A DNA stretch of 64,000 nt from Aspidapion aeneum (taxonomy: Eukaryota > Arthropoda > Insecta > Coleoptera > Brentidae). Where the stretch lies: the NCBI GenBank assembly GCA_963576565.1, contig OY755042.1, forward strand, positions 107,499,314 through 107,563,313, given 5' to 3'. Shown in pieces: positions 54,529-63,800 of the stretch; positions within the stretch are counted from its first letter, which is position 1; every line of letters begins with the position of its first letter. Position numbers and translations under genes: made by a program. Under the pieces are notes generated by a model. The model saw only the letters and a program-made list of their open reading frames with translations. It was not told where the DNA came from and made no database searches.

Positions 54529-55700
54529 CATTGGCGTAGCTAGGGGGGGGCAGGGGGGCCTCCCCTAAGATATTTTAGGCCTCCCCTACCGACTACTAGT
54601 AAAAGAACATGACGCTGAAAATACATACCTTTCTATTATTATTCGGGAAATATTCAAAAAAAATAGGTGCATTAAAATTTAAAATCATTCAGATAATGTT
54701 TACATTTCAGGAACAAGCCCTTGTCTTGCGGAATTAGGCTTTTTCTCTTTAAATTATCGGTAACTTTTCTGCACTTATGCAATTTCCCGAAAATATTTTT
54801 TAAATTTAAACATAATTATGCATATTGAATATTTCATACATATTGGCGACATCTTGTAAAATATTATAGAAGTGTAAGTTAAATTTCGCATTTAATAAAG
54901 ACAGCGACCTTTGCCCCTCTGTTTCCGAAATCGGGTTGTAGATGTCGTAAGGTTATAAAAGACCTTTTTAAACTGTTTTTCTAAAATAAATATAATTATC
55001 TTTTTAGTTTTTTTAAGGTTAGCGTTTAGTGTCTTATGAAAATTTTCCGATTTTGGTGACAATTTCATAACCATTTTCATATTAAGTTTTCCCACGTCGT
55101 TAAATGGAATAAATTCGTCGAGCAATACCGGGAAATTTTTAATATTAATACTTCTACTCTAAGAGCAGAAATGACCGTTTTAAAGAATTGTATTTTTCGG
55201 TTAAATCAAACTGGTGGTCATGATTCTATCAAACAACATATAGCAGAAAACACCTATCCAAACCTCTACCAACTTTTTAAAGTTGCGAGTATTCTTCCAA
55301 TTTCAAGTGCAACTTGCGAGAGGTCTTTCTCTGCCATGAGGAGAGTTTTTAATTGGCTTAGAACAACTATGACTCAAGAGAGACACTCAGGTTTGTCATT
55401 GTTATTCATAGAAAAAGATGTTGAGGTCGACTTAGACAGTGTGGTAGACGCTTTCAGTCAGCGACGTAGAAAACTTTCTTTGTAGAATTGCTGAATTACA
55501 TACTTCCTGTGTATACATATAAATAAGTTGGTAAATGTATTATTAAATTTGTTATATTAAAATATTAGAACATTTAATGCGCGTATTTTTTTTTATTCAT
55601 TGCACACTTTGCACGACTCTTTAAAACCTATGCTTGCTTTTTGTTCAAGATAGACCGGGGCCACGGCCCCCCCTGAAAAGCAAGGCTAGCTACGCCAATG
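54529..55700 (+). mobile_element. Internally deleted hAT transposon with exact 8-bp duplication
   Basis: The ends are CATTGGCGTAGCTAGGGGGG and GCTAGCTACGCCAATG. CTAAGCAC is duplicated exactly at 54521-54528 and 55701-55708. The 1172-bp element keeps the 3' part of a hAT transposase gene (about 55060-55485) and has lost the rest. The tips differ from those of the MITEs nearby but follow the same C-A-x-T-G-G-C-G pattern. It is the only hAT copy here with recognisable transposase sequence. Confidence 0.95.
55060..55485 (+). pseudogene. hAT transposase C-terminal fragment with dimerisation domain
   Basis: The frame is open from 55060 to TAG at 55483-55485. The C-terminal half contains YPNLYQLFKVASILPISSAT, then CERSFSAMRRV and LRTTMTQERHSGLSLLFIE. 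This is the hAT-family C-terminal dimerisation domain: the (I/L)P.SSA.CERSFS signature followed by the L-R-x-x-M-x-x-x-R-L-x-x-L pattern. It mediates oligomerisation of the transposase. The RNase-H-like catalytic core and the BED zinc finger are not present, so this copy cannot transpose itself. ATG at 55171 is internal and not a real start. Relatives in insects are annotated as zinc finger MYM-type 1-like or 52 kDa repressor-like proteins. Confidence 0.92.
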
Positions 55701-56051
55701 CTAAGCACCTACACTAAAAAAAACTAAAGTACGCACTGAATTCTCTCTACTCGTTTACCTATTACTAATAAAAAAAATTGTATGTTAAACCACAATACAA
55801 TTTTGTTTTCTTCATTTTTGATTAACCCCACCGCATTGCTGGTCCACAAATTTTTTAAAACTAAATTGCGTAAAAATAACCAATTGTTTAATTTTTGAAA
55901 AGTTTAAGAAATGACAAAAGTGCACGGTAAAAATTTTTTGTCTACAATTAACAATTTGTTTTTGAATTAAAATATTTCTCTTTAGTTCAACGCAGCGTTT
56001 AATCTTGAAATAAGACTTTATTTTCTTCTTCAATTGTTTTGTTTCAGTATT

Positions 56052-56640
56052 CAGTGAAACCTCTCCTTGTGGACACCTCTAATAGGCGGACACTCCCTTT
56101 AAGCGGACAAATTTGTTAGAACCAAGCTTTTCCCTATTTCATTACCTATAAAATTCACTCCTATAACCGGACACTCTAATAACCGGACGCGGACAATTTT
56201 TTTGGTAAAAAAATTCTGAAACCTCCTTTAACCGGACGCGAACCTCTGACAACGGGACGGAGCGTTGCACCTCATGGCCATAAATATTATGTAGTATGTT
56301 GGCAACAACGCATTCTGCAGCCAGGGAATTACCTCTTTTCGTTTTAATGCGGAGACTAAATACTTCTCTCGTATATACAACATATTTTATTCGGCGGGAC
56401 TGTATGTTTAATTTTTATTGTTCAGTTGGGTAGTTCAATGGAAGTTGTTAACATTTCGGAGAAGGAACATCTATCAGCACAAAAGATCGCTGAAAAATTT
56501 AATATCAGAAAAACTCAAGCAACAGAAATTGTTAATAAATATATATTAAATTTTCGCAGTTCCCTCTCATAAGCGGACACCTCCAATAAGCGGACAAAAT
56601 CGACGGAACCGTGTGTGTCCGCTTATAGAAGGTTTCACTG
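56052..56640 (+). mobile_element. Tigger/pogo-like element, copy 1, internally deleted
   Basis: CAGTGAAACCTCTCCTTGTG at the left and TAGAAGGTTTCACTG at the right are inverted. TA follows the right end, and the left flank is TT, a one-base change from the TATA of the empty site at 11.37 kb. Subterminal repeats of AACCGGACAC and AAGCGGACA occur at both ends. The interior retains the start of a transposase gene at 56438-56572. It lacks the DDE catalytic part. Confidence 0.9.
56438..56572 (+). pseudogene. Tigger/pogo transposase N-terminal helix-turn-helix fragment
   Basis: ATG at 56438 opens 44 codons. The segment VNISEKEHLSAQKIAEKFNI, followed by RKTQATEIVNKY, matches the CENP-B/Psq-type helix-turn-helix at the N-terminus of Tigger transposases (helix, A..IA..F.I...Q...I, helix). 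This domain binds the element's own terminal repeats. The frame then runs into the right terminal repeat and stops. The remaining DNA-binding and DDE domains are deleted. In copy 2 (near 42580-42670) the same segment is disrupted. Confidence 0.8.
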
Positions 56641-57116
56641 TACTTCTTTTGTAACAAAGCAAATTCTTCATATAAGTAATATTTTGCTTCCAAAGAAAAC
56701 GGTGCCTTAGAATAATTCAATTCCAATTTATAATAAAACAAATTCTGTTTCACATTAAAATAAAAGGCAAGACATTTTTTATTCTAAATCAAGAAATATT
56801 CTCTTGGTGAATAGGAAAGCACCAAATTTTTTACTTCAAAGCAGTTTGCTTTGATCTAAGGCAATTTTTTTTATCGTGTAGCTTGTTTTTCTCTAATGCA
56901 TAAGTAAAAGATTTATAAAATAATTTTTTTTCTTCTTTATGAAAAGTTTAAAGAATTTTTGATTTTAAAAAACTTTTTAGAAAATTCTCCAACCAAAACC
57001 ATGTGTTGACATTTATTATCTGCCCTGGGCGGCACTTCTCCATGATGTACATAAGACTATCTCGCTTTGTGTCTTGGTAAAATCGCCCGTGGATAGTTAG
57101 CCAATACGGGTATTAT

Positions 57117-57170
57117 CAGTGGCGGATCCAGGGGGGGGGGGGCACTAGGGGCACTTGCCCCACCCCGAGA
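57117..57170. mobile_element. Truncated hAT MITE tip, 'GGCGGATCC' family
   Basis: CAGTGGCGGATCCAGGGG starts at 57117, followed by a G-tract and GGCACTTGCCCC. No right tip is found before the next MITE at 57215. Confidence 0.65.
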
Positions 57171-57214
57171 ATTTTTTGAATATACAAAAAATTAGTAAAA
57201 AGTAATGTTTTTGC

Positions 57215-57455
57215 CAGTGGCGCACCCAGGAATGTGTCTTGGGGGGGGGGGGGGGCCGACAGCTACAATGCGCGCCCTCAAAAAAGTGGCGGCCAAAAAA
57301 AAAACAAAAAAAAAAAAAAAGGTCGTCATGTCTTTTCGCAACTAGGCCACAGCTTGGGCTTGGGAGGGGCCCGAAGCCTCCTGATGTCAAATTTTAAGGT
57401 ATTTTTCATGTTTTATCATCAAATATGTGGAAAATATATTAAAAATCTAAGGCTT
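57215..57455. mobile_element. hAT MITE, 'GGCGCACCC' family, right tip deleted but duplication kept
   Basis: The left tip CAGTGGCGCACCCAGGAAT is intact. The right side stops at AAATCTAAGGCTT, before the G-tract and tip that other copies have. GTTTTTGC nevertheless occurs exactly at 57207-57214 and 57456-57463, so the 8-bp duplication is preserved. It carries one copy of the CGCGCCCTCAAAAAA...AAAAGGTCGTCATGTC block that is doubled in 35494-35845. Confidence 0.85.
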
Positions 57456-57596
57456 GTTTTTGCTAATAAAAACTCAAAATTTTTGCCTGCGGCGCATGAA
57501 AGTGGCTATTGTTGTTATCATCGAAATTACAACCACTGACTAATTCAATAAAATGCTGCTTAAAAAAATACTCTGCCAATGTATGGGCCCCTAAGC

Positions 57597-57784
57597 CAGT
57601 GGCGTATATAGAAAAAAGTTTCGGGGTGGGCCCGAGACAGTTTTGGGGGGGGGGCCGAGACCTCTTGAGGCTGTATTTTATGCTATTTTATGTTTGTATT
57701 CATGAAATATGTGGAAAATATCCAAAAAACCTTAGCTTCGGGGGGGGGGCCGGGCCCCTCAGCCCCCCCGTATATACGCCACTG
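57597..57784. mobile_element. hAT-type MITE, 'GGCGTATATA' family
   Basis: CAGTGGCGTATATAGAAAA at the left and GTATATACGCCACTG at the right. The flanks ccctaagc and ccctacgc match at 7 of 8. It is inserted in the inverted composite repeat (GGGCCC...TAAGC boundary). Confidence 0.92.
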
Positions 57785-57792
57785 CCCTACGC

Positions 57793-58383
57793 TCACACTA
57801 GGCCCTGTAGTCATAGTGTACGTGTGAGCCAATATCACTAAAAACTGAAATATATTTTATTCAACTCCAGACTAAAATTACCTTTCGTTTGATACCACGC
57901 AAGCCATGTTTTGACTTAAACTCAAATTTTTGAAATCTACCCCCACTCTTAAAAAAAACTAAAATATATTTTGTTTAACTCCGGACTCAATTACCTTTCG
58001 TTTGATATCACACACGTCATATTTTAACGCCAACTCTAATTTTTGAAATCTACCCCCACCCTTTTTTAAAAAATAAATTAACATATATTTTGTTTAACTG
58101 CAGACTCAATGACCTTTCGTTTGATATCACACACGCCATATTTTCACATAAACTCTAATTTTTGAAATCTACCCCCACCCTTTTATTTGGTTTGTGTTCG
58201 GTGGATTTTGTTCATTTTTAAACGGGACCATCTCGACCCAAAACCCAGCCTAGGTACCAAATTTCATTAAAATCGGCCAAGCGGTTTTTGAGTTATGCGC
58301 GTTGGTCGTTACAGACAGACATACAGACAGACAGACAGACATACAGACAGACAGACAGTCAGACATACAGACAGACAGACAGT

Positions 58384-58445
<62 letters not shown>

Positions 58446-58520
58446 CACAGACAGACAGACAGACAGACAGAAACCATAGCTCACACTACTATAGTATAAT
58501 ACCTATATGTGTGAGCTAAT
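57793..58520 (-). repeat. Inverted copy of the composite repeat with a GACA tract
   Basis: Three units of about 115 bp with TTTGATATCACACACG-type sequence lie at about 57890, 58004 and 58122. They are followed by GTTATGCGCGTTGGTCGTTA, a long GACA/CAGA microsatellite (about 58313-58470), and the closing TAGCTCACACTACTATAGTA...GTGTGAGCTAA hairpin. The glutamine/threonine/aspartate/arginine-rich and cysteine/valine/serine-rich frames across the microsatellite are not genes. Confidence 0.8.
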
Positions 58521-58554
58521 ATATACCGTTTTTTACCAACAGAGAATGTCACCT

Positions 58555-58785
58555 AAAGTGCCCGCGGTATTATCCTCATCTCTCGTGAATAAAGCGAAAT
58601 AGCATTTGCATACTGTCGGCAGGCGCCGCGCTCTGGGCCGCGTCGTGCAAGCTTTTGCGATACATGAATGGCATGGCACTCATACAAACGCACGAATGTG
58701 AACGGCGCATTACCAAGTGGCTGCCGGCGGCATGGCACCCGTAATTTACCATATCTGCCGCCCGCCGTTGTCATAAACAAAAAAG
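58555..58785. other. GC-rich segment with partial internal symmetry
   Basis: GTCGGCAGGCGCCGCGC and CTGCCGGCGGCATGG plus CTGCCGCCCGCCG suggest a GC-rich, partly palindromic element. I could not define its ends or a target duplication. A minus-strand frame of 75 codons crosses it without recognised motifs. Confidence 0.3.
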
Positions 58786-59160
58786 TCTTACTTGCATTTT
58801 AAAATATACCTATCTATTTGTAACATACGAAGTAAAAGCGCAGTGAGTTAGCTTCTCGAAAATCATACAAATCTTCTGGATTTTTTCTACTTGAATTCGC
58901 TGAAGCTGAAGCTTCCACAACCATTTTGTTGGCTTCCTCACAGCGTCTGTGATGCTGGTGATTTGCCCTTGCCAATTCCAAGATCAAATCTAACTAAGTC
59001 TTTCGTCATCTATGAAGGGATTTTTTTTTTAATTCGTTGTCGCGTAGATTAAAATTATTACAAACAATTAGGTTATTTAGAAAGACTCTTAAAAGCATTT
59101 TAGTAGAGAAAGCATACTATGATTTGGCTGAATTTTATAATGACTCACCAGTTTAAATGT
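58786..59160. other. Interval with no recognised feature
   Basis: No inverted ends, tandem period or coding-like frame. Confidence 0.35.
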
Positions 59161-59577
59161 TCCTATTTCTTCTTTTTTGTTCCTTTTTTCAGTGAATTTT
59201 AAATTAAGTAAGATATTATATTTGTATTTTTTATCTAGTTTTTTATATACCTATGTGTGTCGTTTTTATTTATTTATGTTAAAATTTTTTGTCTAAATCT
59301 GTCTGTTTTTTAAGTATGTTTACTGTGTCTTTTCTACCATGTTGACCATTTTAATCTTTGAATTTTAAGCTATAAACGATTTTAAACTATTAAGTAAGAA
59401 GTGTACATTTTAAATTACTTTGACCTTAATAGGTTTATTTTATATATTTTTATAATATTGTTTTTTGTAGCCTTATTGATGAATTTATTTATAAGTAGTT
59501 TTCTAGCAGGCTTTGTCTTTGTGAAACACAGTTTTTCTTTATGACAATAAAGCATTTTTGATTGATTGATTGATTGA
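59160..59577 (+). mobile_element. Truncated non-LTR retrotransposon 3' end with a (TGAT)n tail
   Basis: An AT-rich stretch ends in TTTATGACAATAAAGCATTT, followed by TTGATTGATTGATTGATTG. AATAAA followed by a short simple-repeat tail is typical of CR1/Jockey-like 3' ends. No coding part remains, and the 5' boundary is arbitrary. Confidence 0.6.
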
Positions 59578-59607
59578 AACTATATATATTTGATTGGTCT
59601 TCGTTCA

Positions 59608-59725
59608 CAGTAGCGCACCCAAGAATATTTCTTAGGAGGAGGGCGAGACCCCATGATGTCCTATTTTATGATATTTTTTGCTTTTGTTTATAAAATATGT
59701 GGAAAATATCTAAAAAAATCTAAGG
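59608..59725. mobile_element. Truncated hAT MITE, 'GGCGCACCC' family
   Basis: CAGTAGCGCACCCAAGAATA and the CATGATGTCCTATTTTATG core are present. The element breaks after CTAAGGC, and no right tip or duplication is found. Confidence 0.75.
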
Positions 59726-59797
59726 CCGCGGTATGCTTGGGTTTTGTAAACTAGTTTGTGTGTTTGGCAAATCCGCTATTCGGTTCATCAGTATCGT

Positions 59798-59962
59798 CAG
59801 TGGCGCATCCAGGAATATGTCTTGGGGAGGCCCAGACCCCATGGTGCCGTATTTTGTGTTATTTTATTTTTTTATTCACGAAATATGTGAAAAATATCTA
59901 AAAAATCCTTAGGCATGAGGGGGGGGGCAGGCTCCGAGCCCCCCCCCCCTGAGTATGCCAAT
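59798..59962. mobile_element. hAT-type MITE, 'GGCGCACCC' family
   Basis: CAGTGGCGCATCCAGGAATA at the left and TGAGTATGCCAAT at the right. The flanks agtatcgt and ggtatcgt match at 7 of 8. The core CCGTATTTTGTGTTATTTTA is closest to the GGCGTATATA family core. Confidence 0.88.
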
Positions 59963-60105
59963 GGTATCGTTTACGATTTACTTAAATACAAATGAATGAT
60001 CATGCAAATTGTATTGGTATCGAGTGCAAATGCCGGCCATTACTGAAACTTGACAAACTACTACAAGCACCATTGGAACGCCTTGGAAGCCTACTCGGGC
60101 AAACT

Positions 60106-60289
60106 CAAGGGCGTAGATAAGGGGGCGGACAAGGGGGTAATGTCCCCTTCCAAACCGGGGTCCGTACCCGTTACTCTCACGCATGAAAAATTTAAAAAAT
60201 ACCTTTTTTTAATTTTCTCGGAAAGTTTATTTAGGTATCTACTGTCCCCCCCCCGCCTTCCCAAGTTAAAAATCGTATCTACGCTTTTG
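60106..60289. mobile_element. hAT-type MITE, CAAGGGCGTAGATA tips
   Basis: CAAGGGCGTAGATAAGGGGG at the left and ATCGTATCTACGCTTTTG at the right are inverted. The flanks ggcaaact (60098-60105) and agcaaact (60290-60297) match at 7 of 8. G and C tracts are subterminal as in the other MITEs. The 192-codon minus-strand frame runs through it, which makes that frame unlikely to be a gene. Confidence 0.88.
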
Positions 60290-60399
60290 AGCAAACTTGG
60301 TTTGCATAAATATTCCGACAAGATGCGGAAAAGCGGAAAGGAAGATGCTCCGCGCAGGAGCTGCGTCTGCGCCACTCGCCGAATTCGTTTCAACGAATA

Positions 60400-61010
60400 A
60401 AACAGCAAACACGCATTGAGATGAAAACTCGACAACAAACTGCCGATGCCGTCCCAAAGGATCTGCGAACACACAAAGAGGAGCCAAAGAAAGCTGGTTT
60501 TTGGCAAACGGCTTGCAAGCGGCGCGCGTGCAACTTGAAAACACGAAAACAGGACAAATTCGTGTTTGCGCGCTGAGTGTGAGCAGTGCGCGAGCGACAC
60601 ACATACGGCGCGTTTACGAAACAGTTTGGTGTATACGTAGGTACTCTTACATTCCCATGGTTTGTGCAAGCTATGGCCATAAAGTAAGTAGGAAAATGGT
60701 ATGGCAAATCAAATCACAAATAAAGTTTTTAAAATCGCATGTATTTATTTTTAACAAAACACCCCGAACGAACGCACTTTGCGCCGAAAGCAACAAACAT
60801 TCTTGAGCAAAAGCTCGTCAAGTTTGTAGTGTTCGTTGTGTTCTCTGCATTTCCAAATTGCAACTTCTCTAATAAACGCCAAATAACGTTACTCACTGCG
60901 CGAACCGAACCAATTAATTCTCTTTGTGCATTTCTATCTTACCGACAAGCATCGGAAAATGTTTTGCGTGTTCGCTTGGCCGCGTACCTAGCGTACTGGC
61001 AATGAGTATA
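60400..61010. other. GC-richer block with MITE-like composition
   Basis: Repeated CGCG-rich words and several overlapping open frames on both strands characterise this block. None of the predicted peptides has a recognisable motif, and all are rich in arginine, cysteine and alanine from the CG words. I could not define element ends. It may be several GC-rich MITEs. Confidence 0.35.
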
Positions 61011-61012
61011 TA

Positions 61013-61222
61013 GAGCCTTGCAACATTGAGGGGTAGATGGCGCTGAAATAAATTCGTCTAGTACGCAATATTCAGAGTCAAGTACCTTGATCTAATGGCA
61101 TTTATATGACAGACGTGAACCTCGGAACTCGCACATGCAACTAAATCGAACTAGTTGTCTCTGAATATTGCGTCTGGACCACTTTATTTCAGCGCCGTCT
61201 GCCCCTCAATGTTGCAAGGCTC
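61013..61222. mobile_element. MITE with about 68-bp inverted repeats, GAGCCTTGCAAC tips
   Basis: GAGCCTTGCAACATTGAGGG at the left and CCCTCAATGTTGCAAGGCTC at the right are perfectly complementary. The symmetry continues through GGCGCTGAAATAAA and GCAATATTCAGAG. The flanks show no clear duplication. Non-coding, superfamily unknown. Confidence 0.8.
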
Positions 61223-61299
61223 GCCGGTTGCCATTCGGATTGTTTTGTTGCAAGAACTTTGTATTCCGACTTAACGCAAACTTATTGTAGATACAACTT

Positions 61300-61560
61300 A
61301 TTTGCGTAGGAGGCCGCGCGTGTTTATTCCTTGGCGCCCCTCTTTCGGAAAAAGATGCACGCCAAGAACACCGCACGCGTTCACGAACCGCGCGCCGCGT
61401 GTTCCTACGGACATGTCGGCGGTTGGCGCGACTTTTTTATCAGGCGAACAGAACAAAAAGCGGATAATCATTCGCATTTCTTTGGGCTGTGTTCATTTTC
61501 ACCTTCAAAACACTTTTACACTAATTTTTGAACAAACACTTTACATCAGGAACCGTATTC
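61300..61560. other. GC-richer segment, no recognised product
   Basis: Two overlapping plus-strand frames (61302 and 61331) cross it. The composition resembles the block at 60.4-61.0 kb. Nothing is recognised. Confidence 0.3.
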
Positions 61561-61792
61561 TTCAAAGTTTGTGAAGGGAGTGATCCCGGGAACGTTCCCG
61601 GGAAATCAAACTTACTTTTTCTCCCGGGATTGAAAATGTCGTATTCTTGAACGCTCGAAGCAGTTTGTGAGTGCAAGGTTTGGATCACGCCGTGCAACTC
61701 CAGTGCACAACGTTGCCGCGTATCTCGCAACTAACCAAAGTGCGTTTTATGCCATTTTATTTTTGAATTCAGGAAGTTTTTTTTAAAATTAG

Positions 61793-62011
61793 GGACTTAT
61801 TCCAGGCAGTAATAGTGCCGGGCACTATTCTGACAGTTTTCCATTGAAAAGCCGAAATTATAAATCCAGTAGTTTATTTTCCATTAATAATGGCGACAAT
61901 TCCGGCTCTTATAATACACAAAGGCCTAATTTTGAAAGAAGACAGCTGTTCTTATAATGGGAAACTGTCGAATAGTGCACAATTAGTGCCTGGCTTTACT
62001 GCAATAAGTCC
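61793..62011. mobile_element. Inverted-repeat MITE, second copy of the GGGCACTATT family
   Basis: GGACTTATTCCAGGCAGTAA and GTGCCGGGCACTATTCTGAC at the left are mirrored by AGTGCCTGGC...AATAAGTCC at the right. TTA lies at both borders, possibly a 3-bp duplication. It shares AATAATGGCGACA and AGACAGCTGTTCTTATAATG with the copy at 22971. Confidence 0.75.
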
Positions 62012-62024
62012 TTAATTATCTAAA

Positions 62025-62080
62025 AAAAATTTAGCTTGAGGGAGCTCTGGCTCGAGACCCTCCCCTTGGTGCGCCTATGT
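62025..62080. mobile_element. Solo right end of a 'GGCGCACCC' hAT MITE
   Basis: TCTAAAAAAAATTTAGCTTG, GGGCTCTGG-type sequence and CCCCTTGGTGCGCCTATG match the right third of the family. The left part is missing. Confidence 0.6.
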
Positions 62081-62751
62081 CTAAATAAACATAACTCACA
62101 CTTATTTCTGTCAGTTATTTCAGGCCAAATTGAATTATGATTATTAATGTTTAACACTTTGTTTATAGAGGCCTATTAAAGTGCTTTTATATAAGGACAG
62201 TTTAAAAATGTAGTTGTAAGAACACTACATTATACATTATTTTAAACCGCCTTTAGGTTCAGATAAACGTTTCTTTGTAGTGTCAAATTAATAAACACGC
62301 GGCTTTTCTCACTTCTAAGATGTAATATAATATGTTACATAGGTACACATTTATATTATGCATTAAATTAAACACTCTCACTCAATTGGGTCTGAAATTG
62401 AAGATATTGCTTTTAACCTATGCACCGCAGTATAGGAATTTAGTTCCAATGCATATACATACATATATCTAAATAGGGCTTTACCTAAAAACTCTATTTT
62501 TACTTTTGCAAAAAAACAAAGCACAAAACAAAAAACGAGGTTAGAAACTTTCCCGGGAACTCGTTTTCTCTCGGGTAAGAGGTGGTGAACTTGAATTCAC
62601 GGGAACGTTCTTTCAAAAATAGAGCATTCACTTTTTTCCAGTGAGAAATTCAAGAATAAGTATCCAGAGGATAAGGGCGTACCAAAGGGTGAGGCAACGA
62701 GGCAGCCGCTAACTGAAATAGTCTGTAATTAAAAAGTTGAGGTAAATTATG

Positions 62752-62860
62752 CAGGTGCGGATCTACGGTAGGAGAAAAAATATCTTCTGGTCACCATGCA
62801 AAAGAGTTTTTATTATGATATTTCCCCCCCCCCCAAATGAAGTTTTTAGATCCGCCCCTG
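62752..62860. mobile_element. Short hAT-type MITE, CAGGKGCGGATCTA tips
   Basis: CAGGTGCGGATCTACGG at the left and TAGATCCGCCCCTG at the right. AATTATG flanks both ends (7 bp exact; 62745-62751 and 62861-62867). At 109 bp, with a C-tract, it is among the smallest of the ordinary MITEs here. Confidence 0.85.
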
Positions 62861-62869
62861 AATTATGTA

Positions 62870-63225
62870 ATGTAATGAAAAAAATTAAATAAGAAAACCT
62901 ACCAACTGCTAAATTTAATTGTAAGTACTAGTCGCAGTTGAGTACAAAATTGATAGGTATACCTATAATGTACGACATGCTTCAAATTTTAGTTTTGATG
63001 CCCAAAGCCCACTTACGAAATTATACTGTTTTGTATTTTCATGAATCGAGTTATTGGGTAATTTTGTACTCAACTGCGACTATAGTAGTTACAAGTAAAT
63101 TTAGCATTTGGGTGTTTCTCTTATTTAATTTTTTTTTATTTCCAATTTTTAGGTTTAATTCTTATTCAGTCTTATAAAAAGCACTATGCATTTACAATTT
63201 ATTTAGCTTTACCTTTACCCAAAAA
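62870..63225. other. Interval with no convincing gene
   Basis: A 79-codon plus-strand frame (62938-63177) is rich in hydrophobic and aromatic residues, as expected from AT-rich sequence. CTAGTCGCAGTTGAGTACAA at the left and TTTTGTACTCAACTGCGACT at 63062 are inverted, suggesting a small MITE between about 62927 and 63083. Confidence 0.4.
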
Positions 63226-63800
63226 GTACGTGTAGATTTTCTACAGACGCGAATAGTGTTACCTTCCATTGAGTGAAGGTGGGGGAGAAGAGAGGGAAGA
63301 GGGAACTAGTAAAATTGTGTCGAAAAAAATCTTAAAGCGTGTGCAGAAAGAATTATTGAAATCGCCCTATATTTGTGAAAGGTATAACTACAACTATTAC
63401 TAATAAGGAAGGTGGGGAGAAGACAGGGAGAGGGAGGGAAAACTAGTAATATGATGTTGGAAAAAAAGTCTTAAAGCGTATGCAGAAAGAATTTTTGAAA
63501 TCGCTCTATATTTTTGAAAGGTATAGCTAAAACAATTACTAATAAGGAGAGAGGGGAGAAGAGAGGGAGGGGGAAACTAGTAAAATGATATTGGAAAAAA
63601 TTCTTAAAAGTGTGCAGAAAGAACTTTCGAAATCGCTTTATATTTGTCATAGTTATAGCTATAACTATTACTAATAAAAATGGCGGGGGTGAGAGGGAGA
63701 GACTAGTAGAAAGGTGTTGGAAAAAAAATCTGAAAGCGTATGCAGAAAGAGTTTTTGACATCGCCCTATATTATATTTGATAAAATTATGCGAATATGGT
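63225..63800. repeat. Tandem array, 128-139-bp units, four to five copies
   Basis: GCAGAAAGA occurs at about 63343, 63482, 63614 and 63742. Each unit has a GGGGAGAAGAGAGGGAGGG-like purine tract, an ACTAGTAAAATGATGTTGG block, a TCTTAAAGCGTATG block and a TCGCCCTATATTTGTGAAAG-like block. The spacing shortens from 139 to 128 bp along the array. The minus-strand frames across it are not genes. Confidence 0.85.

Larger units (their letters stand above)
55830..56960. repeat. Dispersed repeat interrupted by a Tigger element
   Basis: The flanks of 56052-56640 match the uninterrupted copy at 11230-11660 (TCTTGAAATAAGACTTTATT; TTTGTAACAAAGCAAATTC). Non-coding as far as I can see. Confidence 0.7.
61555..62660. 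mobile_element. Possible element with GTATTCTT / GAACGTTCCCGGGA ends
   Basis: GTATTCTTCAAAG, then a 20-bp palindrome TCCCGGGAACGTTCCCGGGA, at the left resemble, inverted, the right side (CTTTCCCGGGAACTCG; CACGGGAACGTTCTTTC; TTCAAGAATAAG). The interior contains the MITE at 61793-62011 and a hAT tip near 62075. No duplication was identified. Confidence 0.4.

Noticed and set aside
58250..58519. Open frames rich in Q-T-D-R or C-L-S-V
   Set aside because: They are translations of the GACA/CTGT microsatellite.
60091..60669. 192-codon minus-strand open frame, the longest in the window
   Set aside because: It runs through a hAT MITE with its own target duplication (60106-60289) and through GC-rich sequence open in several frames on both strands. 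The peptide has no recognisable domain.
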